Assembly (NCBI RefSeq): GCF_001612805.1
Contig: NZ_BDBD01000029.1
Location: forward strand, 110,909-174,908
DNA: 64,000 bases
Source: Nocardia coubleae NBRC 108252
GTDB taxonomy: Bacteria; Actinomycetota; Actinomycetes; Mycobacteriales; Mycobacteriaceae
Reading direction: 5' to 3'
Below the pieces are notes generated by a model. It made no database searches, was not told the DNA's origin, and saw only the letters and a list, made by a program, of their open reading frames with translations. Of the stretch, positions 58,889-64,000 are shown one piece after another. Position 1 is the first letter of the stretch. Each line of letters begins with the position of its first letter. The translations under genes were made by a program, and so were the position numbers.

Positions 58889-60085
58889 TCAGCTGTTTTG
58901 CGCGCGGGCCAGGGTCTGCAACGGATCGGTGAGCAGCTCGGCGAAGGCCAGTTCGGCGGCGCCGACGAGCGGGGCGTCGTCGGCGAGCGCGGAGGTGCGC
59001 AACCGGACCCGCTCGCGGACCGCGAGCAGCCCGTCGACCGCCAGCCGGCTGCGCACCTGCGCCGCGGCAGCCAGATAGATCTCGCGCAGGACCCCACCGA
59101 ACACCACCATGGTCGGGTTGAACACATTGACCAGATTGGCCACGCCGTACCCGAGCCAGTCCCCCACCTGGTGCAGCGCGTCGCGCGCGTCGGCGTCACC
59201 GCGCGCGGCCGCGTCGACGATCGCCGCGACCGCCGCCCGGCCGGTCAGGTCGCTGCGACCGGCCGCCGCGATCAGGGCGAGCTCACCGGCCTCGGCTTCC
59301 AGACAGCCCCGCGAGCCGCATCGGCAGGCCCGGCCGCCGGGATTCACGATCATGTGCCCGACCTCGCCCCCGTATCCGCCTTCGCCACCGAGCAGTTCGC
59401 CACCCATGATGACGCCGCCGCCGATCCCGACCTCACCGTGCAGGTAGATCAGGTCGCGTACCCCCGCCCCGACACCACGTTCACGCTCGGCGATCGCCCC
59501 GAGGTTCGCGTTGTTGCCCACCGCGACAGGCACACCGAGCCTTTCGGACAGCAACGCCCCGACCGGCACATCCACCCACCCGATATTGGGCCCGTACCGC
59601 ACCACCCCGTCGCGCTCGCGCACCATCCCGCAGAACGCGAGCCCCACACCGACGCACACCGAACCCTTGTGCGCCGCGTCCATCATCGATTCCGTCATCC
59701 GCGCCAGTTCGGCGATCACCTCCTCCGGATCGAAAGCGCCTGTATCACGCGGCATTTCACACCGGTCGATGATCGCGCCACCCAGACCGACGCGCGCCAC
59801 CGCGAGCCGGTCGGCACCCACGTCCAGCGCGAGGACATAGACCCGGTCGGATTCGGGCCGCACCACCAGCGACGGCCGCCCCGCTTTCCCGGTCTGTCCC
59901 GGCAATTCCTCCCGCACCAACCCCGCGGCGGCGAGGTCGGTGGTCAGAGCGAGGATCGTGCTGCGGTTCAAGCCCATTCGCTCGGCGAGCTCCGCCCGCG
60001 ACAACGGTCCGCTCACGTGGACGTGGCGCAGCAGCACCGCGAGATTCCGGCGGCGGATCTCGTCCGGGGAGGGTGCTGCTTTCAT
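58889..60085 (-). CDS. ROK family transcriptional regulator (XylR-like)
   Basis: A 398-residue ROK repressor. Residues 1-65 hold the MarR-like helix-turn-helix (SRAELAERMGLNRSTILAL), residues 85-380 the ROK fold with ATP loop (LALDVGADRLAVA), GGEVGHMIVNPGG and the zinc site CRCGSRGCLEAEAG. No evidence that it still phosphorylates sugars. It follows an ABC importer of the xylose/ribose type on the same strand by 25 bp; it should repress that importer until a sugar is bound. Confidence 0.9.
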   Translation of the reverse strand: MKAAPSPDEIRRRNLAVLLRHVHVSGPLSRAELAERMGLNRSTILALTTDLAAAGLVREELPGQTGKAGRPSLVVRPESDRVYVLALDVGADRLAVARVGLGGAIIDRCEMPRDTGAFDPEEVIAELARMTESMMDAAHKGSVCVGVGLAFCGMVRERDGVVRYGPNIGWVDVPVGALLSERLGVPVAVGNNANLGAIAERERGVGAGVRDLIYLHGEVGIGGGVIMGGELLGGEGGYGGEVGHMIVNPGGRACRCGSRGCLEAEAGELALIAAAGRSDLTGRAAVAAIVDAAARGDADARDALHQVGDWLGYGVANLVNVFNPTMVVFGGVLREIYLAAAAQVRSRLAVDGLLAVRERVRLRTSALADDAPLVGAAELAFAELLTDPLQTLARAQNS

Positions 60086-60110
60086 CCGGACCTCCCTTCC
60101 CCGTCGTCGG

Positions 60111-61352
60111 TCAACTTCCTGGCAGCGAACGCTTGCGCGACAGCGCGTCCACCCCCGCCGCGAGCAGCAGAACAAATCCTGTCACAACGAATTTCGTGCC
60201 CGCGCTGTAGCCCATCAGGCCCATCCCGTTGTTGATGACCGCGACCACGGCGGCACCGAGTACCGCGTCGAGCATCCGGCCGCGACCACCGAACAGGCTG
60301 GTGCCACCGATCACCGCCGCACCGACTGCCGTCAGCAGCACATCGGACCCACCGGTGTTCGGATCGACCGAGTTGGCTCGCGACGCGGCGATCAAACCGC
60401 CGACCGCGGCCATCGTCGAACAGAGCACGAAGGCGCTGATCTTGATCCGGTCCACCGGAATGCCCGCGCGCCGAGCCGCTTCCACATTGCCGCCCACCGC
60501 GTAGATGTGGCGCCCGAACGAGGTGCGGTTGAGCACGAACGTCCACAGCAGCAACAACGCCACGATGATCGGTACCACGATCGGCATGCCCTGCAACGAG
60601 TTGACTTCGGGATTGCGGCTGCGTTCGTCGTTGAGGATCGCCACCGCGACCCCGGCGACCACCGCCACCGCCGCGATCCGCAACGTCACCACCGCGGCAC
60701 TCTCGCCGGTGAGCCCGAGCTGGGTACGTGCCCGCAGCTTCCGGTACTGCACGAACCCGAACCCGGCAAGCAGCACCGCGTACATCACCCAGCCGAGCAG
60801 CGGCGGCACGTTCTTGTTCGCGATGGCCAGGATGGTCTCGTCGTGGATGGAGATATTGCGCCCGTTGTCCATGATCTTGAGCGCCACGCCCTGCAGCGCC
60901 AGGAACGCCGCGAGGGTCACCACGAACGAGGGCACCCCGATCTTCACCACGATCGCCCCGATGGCCAGCCCGATCACCACACCGGTGAGCAGCGCGACGA
61001 GCACCGCCGAATACCAGGGCCAGCCCTTGTCGGTGAGCAGCACCGCGAGCACCGCCGCGCACACTCCACTGGTGAACCCGGCCGACAGGTCGATCTCGCC
61101 GAGCAACAGCACGAAGATCAACCCCATGGCGATCACCGCGATAGCGGCGCCCTGGGTGAACAGATTCGCGATGTTGCCCTGCGTCATGAACACCGGCCGC
61201 GCGATCCAGAACACCACCGACAGCACCACAAGTGCGATCACCGAGGGCAACGCCCCCATGTTCCCACTGCGCACCCGTCCGACATACGAGTTCACCAGTT
61301 CGCTGACCGGAGCCGTCGCGGCCGTGCTCTTCTCCGTCACCGTCGTGCTCAT
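60111..61352 (-). CDS. xylH: sugar ABC transporter permease (XylH-like)
   Basis: A 413-residue permease with about ten helices (GLIFVLLLGEIDLSAGFTSGVCAAVLA, IVKIGVPSFVVTLAAFLALQG and NNGMGLMGYSAGTKFVVTGFVLLLA are the conserved CUT2 class pieces). CUT2 permeases dimerise and import pentoses or related sugars. Its ATG overlaps the xylG-like stop by 4 bp. The ROK gene follows 25 bp downstream. Confidence 0.9.
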   Translation of the reverse strand: MSTTVTEKSTAATAPVSELVNSYVGRVRSGNMGALPSVIALVVLSVVFWIARPVFMTQGNIANLFTQGAAIAVIAMGLIFVLLLGEIDLSAGFTSGVCAAVLAVLLTDKGWPWYSAVLVALLTGVVIGLAIGAIVVKIGVPSFVVTLAAFLALQGVALKIMDNGRNISIHDETILAIANKNVPPLLGWVMYAVLLAGFGFVQYRKLRARTQLGLTGESAAVVTLRIAAVAVVAGVAVAILNDERSRNPEVNSLQGMPIVVPIIVALLLLWTFVLNRTSFGRHIYAVGGNVEAARRAGIPVDRIKISAFVLCSTMAAVGGLIAASRANSVDPNTGGSDVLLTAVGAAVIGGTSLFGGRGRMLDAVLGAAVVAVINNGMGLMGYSAGTKFVVTGFVLLLAAGVDALSRKRSLPGS

Positions 61353-62104
61353 GCCTTCACCCCGAGACTGCCGCTGCGGCCGGAGGTGATCAGCTCGACC
61401 ACCTGCGAATGGGTCACGTCGGTCGTGCGGACCTGCGCGGCCATCCGGCCCAGATACAACGCCGCGATCCGGTCGGAGACCGCGAACACGTCGTTCATGT
61501 TGTGCGAGATCAGCACCACCGCAAGCCCCTTGTCGGCCAGCCGGCGCACCAGTTCCAGCACCTGCTGGGTCTGGGCGACGCCGAGCGCGGCGGTCGGTTC
61601 GTCCAGAATCACCACCTTGCTGTTCCACAGCACCGCTTTGGCGATGGCCACGGTCTGGCGCTGACCACCCGACAGGCTCGCCACCTTCTGCCGCACCGAT
61701 TTGACGGTCCGCACCGACAGCCCGGCCAGGGTGCGTCCGGCCAGTTCCTCCATGCCGTATTCGTCGAGCACGATCCCGTGCTTGCGTTCGCGGCCGAGAA
61801 ACATGTTCTGCACGATGTCGAGGTTGTCGCAGAGCGCAAGGTCCTGATACACGATCTCGATGCCGAGCTCGGCGGCGTCACGTGGGTTGCCGATCTGCAC
61901 CGCTTCGCCCTCGAACAGGATCTCGCCCGCATCGATCGGATGGGTGCCGCCGATGCATTTGACCAGGGTCGATTTGCCGGCGCCGTTGTCGCCGACCAGC
62001 GCGGTCACTTCGCCTGGATAGACCGAGAAATCAACCGTGTGCAAGACGTGGACGGGGCCGAAGCTTTTGTCGATGCCCCGTAATTCGATGACCGGGGTGT
62101 CCAT
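61349..62104 (-). CDS. xylG: sugar ABC transporter ATP-binding protein, single-domain (XylG-like)
   Basis: A 251-residue ATPase with one nucleotide-binding domain: Walker A GDNGAGKS (38-45), signature LSGGQRQTVAIAKAVL, Walker B VVILDEPTAALG. Xylose/ribose ATPases (XylG, RbsA) of proteobacteria carry two such domains in about 500 residues; actinobacterial relatives often have the half-size form, and so does this one. Its start shares a base with the upstream stop (TGATG). Confidence 0.9.
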   Translation of the reverse strand: MDTPVIELRGIDKSFGPVHVLHTVDFSVYPGEVTALVGDNGAGKSTLVKCIGGTHPIDAGEILFEGEAVQIGNPRDAAELGIEIVYQDLALCDNLDIVQNMFLGRERKHGIVLDEYGMEELAGRTLAGLSVRTVKSVRQKVASLSGGQRQTVAIAKAVLWNSKVVILDEPTAALGVAQTQQVLELVRRLADKGLAVVLISHNMNDVFAVSDRIAALYLGRMAAQVRTTDVTHSQVVELITSGRSGSLGVKA

Positions 62105-63189
62105 CAGCGCACGCCGTTGTCAGCACAGAGCTTGGCGAATTCACCAGCGCACAATTCGGCCTTGTCGACGAATCCGTCCGCGACCACATCGTTGACGTTG
62201 TTCTTGAAGATCGCCTTCGGCTCCAGCAGGACCGCGGGCACCTTCGTCTTCGACTCGGGGTCGTCGACAGTGCTGTTCGCCTCGCCCTTCTCCCCCTTGG
62301 CCAGCGCGATCGCGAGCTTCGCCCCCGCGGCGGCCTCGAGCTTGATCGCCTTGTAGACGGTCATGCACTGATCGCCGGCGAGCACGTTCTGCAGCCCCTG
62401 CACGGTCGCGTCCTGACCCGTCACCGGCACCTGCCCGTTGAGCTTCTGCTTCTTCAGCACCGCGATGGCGGCGTTCGCCAGCCCGTCGTTCGCCGCCACG
62501 ACGCCGCCGAGGTTCGGTGTGCCGGTGAGCATCTGCTCGAAGATCGTGCCCGCCTTAGTGTTATCCCACTCCGGCACGGCTTGGTCCGGCCCCTTAACCA
62601 CCTCGCCCGCAGCGAACTTCGGCGCCAAGGCACCGTCGTAGCCGTTCTTGAACAGGGTCGCGTTGTTGTCGGTCGGACCGCCGTTGAGATACGCGACGAC
62701 CGGCTTCACGGCCTGCTTGTCGATCAGACACTTGGCCAGACCATTGCCCATCAGCTCGCCGACCTTCACGTTGTCGAATGAGACGTAGTAGGGCGCGCCG
62801 CCGCCCAGCGTGAGCCGGTCGTAGTCGATGACCGTGACACCCTGAGCCTTGGCCTTCTGGATCACGGCCTTGCCGGTGCCGCTGTCGAGGTTGGTGATCA
62901 TCAGCACCGAGGCGCCGTTGGTGATCATCTGGTCGGCGATGGTCTGGAAGGCGTTCTTGTCGCCCTGCGCGTTTTGGATGTCGGCCTTGATCCCGGCCTC
63001 GTCGAACGCCTGCTGCAGGTACTTGCGGTCCGCCGTCTCCCACCGCGCCGAGGTCTTGCTGTCGGGCAGGATCACGCCGATCTTGGCGCCGCTGCCTGAG
63101 CTGGAGCTGCTGTCATCACCACCGCAGGCGGTGACCGAGGTGAGAAGTGCGATCGAGACGGCCGCGATGCCGAAGATCCCCTGACGCAT
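62104..63189 (-). CDS. xylF: sugar ABC transporter substrate-binding lipoprotein (XylF-like)
   Basis: A 361-residue exported lipoprotein with Cys22 in the lipobox SVTAC, then a type I binding fold with XylF features (GVILPDSKTSARWETADRKYLQQAFDEAG, GVTVIDYDRLTLGGGAPYYVSFDN). Xylose or a related sugar is likely. It is first in xylF-xylG-xylH-ROK; an inverted repeat lies upstream at about 63302-63320. Confidence 0.9.
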   Translation of the reverse strand: MRQGIFGIAAVSIALLTSVTACGGDDSSSSSGSGAKIGVILPDSKTSARWETADRKYLQQAFDEAGIKADIQNAQGDKNAFQTIADQMITNGASVLMITNLDSGTGKAVIQKAKAQGVTVIDYDRLTLGGGAPYYVSFDNVKVGELMGNGLAKCLIDKQAVKPVVAYLNGGPTDNNATLFKNGYDGALAPKFAAGEVVKGPDQAVPEWDNTKAGTIFEQMLTGTPNLGGVVAANDGLANAAIAVLKKQKLNGQVPVTGQDATVQGLQNVLAGDQCMTVYKAIKLEAAAGAKLAIALAKGEKGEANSTVDDPESKTKVPAVLLEPKAIFKNNVNDVVADGFVDKAELCAGEFAKLCADNGVR

Positions 63190-63301
63190 GAGGGTGGCCT
63201 TTCATGGAACCACCGCCCGCTGGGCGGACGAGCTGGAGCGAATGTTGTGCTCGACAACTTATTCGAGGCCGTCCGATTGCACAGCGGATTGAGCAAAGGA
63301 T

Positions 63302-63320
63302 TTGTTGTCGGCGATAACAA
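63302..63320. promoter_or_regulatory. candidate ROK operator upstream of xylF
   Basis: An imperfect palindrome TTGTTGTC-GGC-GATAACAA (7 of 8 arm bases pair), about 110 bp before xylF. A second, smaller one, GTTGT (63244-63248) and ACAAC (63254-63258), lies 55 bp before xylF. Both share TTGT/ACAA, a common ROK site pattern. Not tested. Confidence 0.4.
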
Positions 63321-63405
63321 TCAAGCAACGAGCTGTCGCATGTCCGACCTCATGACCGATGAGAGAACGTCGGTCTCCGGTCGCGCTACCACCGTATCGG
63401 GGGCG

Positions 63406-63852
63406 TTACGTCTGCTCCGCCATGGCCGCGAGCTTGGATAGTGCCGTGCGCCAAACGGCCTCGTTGTCGGCCGGATCCAGACCTGGTGGTAGGTCGTCGT
63501 GCACCACGTCCAGCTCAGTGCCACCGTCGGCCCCGTCGGACAGCGTGAAGACGACACTCTGCGCCCCCGCCAGTTCCGGCTTTTCGGTGACGAACTCCAG
63601 GACTTCGACGACCTCTTCGTCCTCGGTGAGGGCAAGGTAGCGCCCGTAGTAAGCGTCGTGCTGGGGTTCCTCACCGACGTCGTAGGACAGGGTGATCGAG
63701 AAAGAGCCACCGACCTCGGGCTCGAACCGGTGCACCACCCCGGTCATGCCGTCGGGCACCATCCAGACCTTCACCGCATCCGGGTGGAGCAGCAGTCGGT
63801 ATACGGTCGAGCGGGCCGCACGGATATGCGTCCGGATCTTGGTCGTAGCCAT
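63406..63852 (-). CDS. SRPBCC / AHSA1 family protein
   Basis: A 148-residue START-like fold protein. AHSA1 hallmarks are RAARSTVYRLLLHPDAVKVWMVP, GGSFSITLSYD and the final W-x-x-x-L-x-K-L helix (AVWRTALSKLAAM). Such proteins bind hydrophobic ligands in a deep cavity; function unknown. A GGTGAAGC ribosome site precedes the ATG. Monocistronic by position. About 150 bp to its right up to the window edge holds no gene except a hairpin. Confidence 0.82.
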   Translation of the reverse strand: MATTKIRTHIRAARSTVYRLLLHPDAVKVWMVPDGMTGVVHRFEPEVGGSFSITLSYDVGEEPQHDAYYGRYLALTEDEEVVEVLEFVTEKPELAGAQSVVFTLSDGADGGTELDVVHDDLPPGLDPADNEAVWRTALSKLAAMAEQT

Positions 63853-63977
63853 GATGCTTCACCGCCTTCCGCTCCATGTTGCGCCGAAGCCTAGCAGCCG
63901 GCCGCTCGTCGACAGCCCGTCGAAGGTGACGGGTCGGGACCACTCGGATAACACACAAGGGCACGGAAACGACGAAA

Positions 63978-64000
63978 GCCCCCTGACCGTAGTCAGAGGG
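63978..64000. terminator. hairpin at the window edge, possibly truncated
   Basis: GCCCCCTGAC (63978-63987) can pair with GTCAGAGGG (63992-64000) around CGTA, with one mismatch; GAAA precedes it, and the sequence may continue into a T-run beyond the window. This resembles an intrinsic terminator of a gene lying outside, on either strand. Confidence 0.4.

Overview
The window is a high-GC actinobacterial chromosome segment, most likely Nocardia or a close relative in the Mycobacteriales. The basis is the bifunctional isomerase PriA in the his cluster, an impA between priA and hisF, mycothiol-type DinB and deazaflavin (F420)-dependent oxidoreductase families, the BioB/BsaP pair, and a gene order (bioB-bsaP-DUF2567 ... 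NrtR-like gene-nadA-nadB-nadC ... hisD-hisC-hisB-hisH-priA-impA-hisF-hisI) that matches the order known in Mycobacterium tuberculosis. No rRNA, tRNA, CRISPR array, insertion sequence or prophage was recognised.

Layout. 1-3 kb: the end of a membrane protein, a MarR regulator, a GlxA-type regulator divergent from a DJ-1/PfpI gene. 3-4 kb: an AlkD-like DNA repair gene and hisI, stranded downstream of a PucR regulator. 5-10 kb: a five-gene Liv-type ABC importer. 10-12 kb: a secreted protein and an acyl-CoA dehydrogenase. 12.1-14.5 kb: hisF, impA, priA. 14.6-21.9 kb: an accessory block with a Gly-Ser-Ala-rich secreted protein and a perfect terminator, two overlapping paralogous LysR regulators behind a perfect palindrome, a DUF2786 gene, an AraC regulator, an 8-bp minisatellite, an alpha/beta hydrolase and a cupin. 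21.9-25.6 kb: hisH, hisB, hisC, hisD. 25.8-37 kb: a Ser/Thr kinase, a penicillin-binding lipoprotein, an acyltransferase/SGNH protein, an arylamine N-acetyltransferase, a TAXI-TRAP transporter and an AlkZ-like protein. 37-38.6 kb: a hipBA toxin-antitoxin module behind three operator palindromes spaced exactly 60 bp apart. 38.6-43.3 kb: nadC, nadB, nadA and divergent NrtR with a palindromic operator. 43.3-47.4 kb: deazaflavin oxidoreductase, small proteins, DUF1353, DUF2567, bsaP, bioB and divergent bioQ-like tetR with its operator. 47.4-50 kb: a membrane-anchored hydrolase, an AraC regulator and a TIGR03086 protein. 50-55.3 kb: an Ssu-like ABC importer with an FMN monooxygenase and an MFS transporter. 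55.4-58.4 kb: a cobalamin riboswitch and a complete BtuCDF-type importer. 58.4-63.9 kb: a deazaflavin oxidoreductase, a ROK regulator with a xylose/ribose-type ABC importer, and an SRPBCC protein.

How it works together. The backbone is cofactor and amino-acid biosynthesis (histidine, NAD, biotin), with local regulators and operators that can be read from the DNA. Between the backbone pieces lie blocks of importers, regulators and stress or defence genes. Histidine biosynthesis, usually one continuous run in this order of bacteria, is here broken into three pieces by plus-strand cargo. The most noteworthy signals are the triple hipBA operator, the 8-bp G-quadruplex-prone minisatellite, the LysR tandem with its palindrome, and the repetitive secreted protein.
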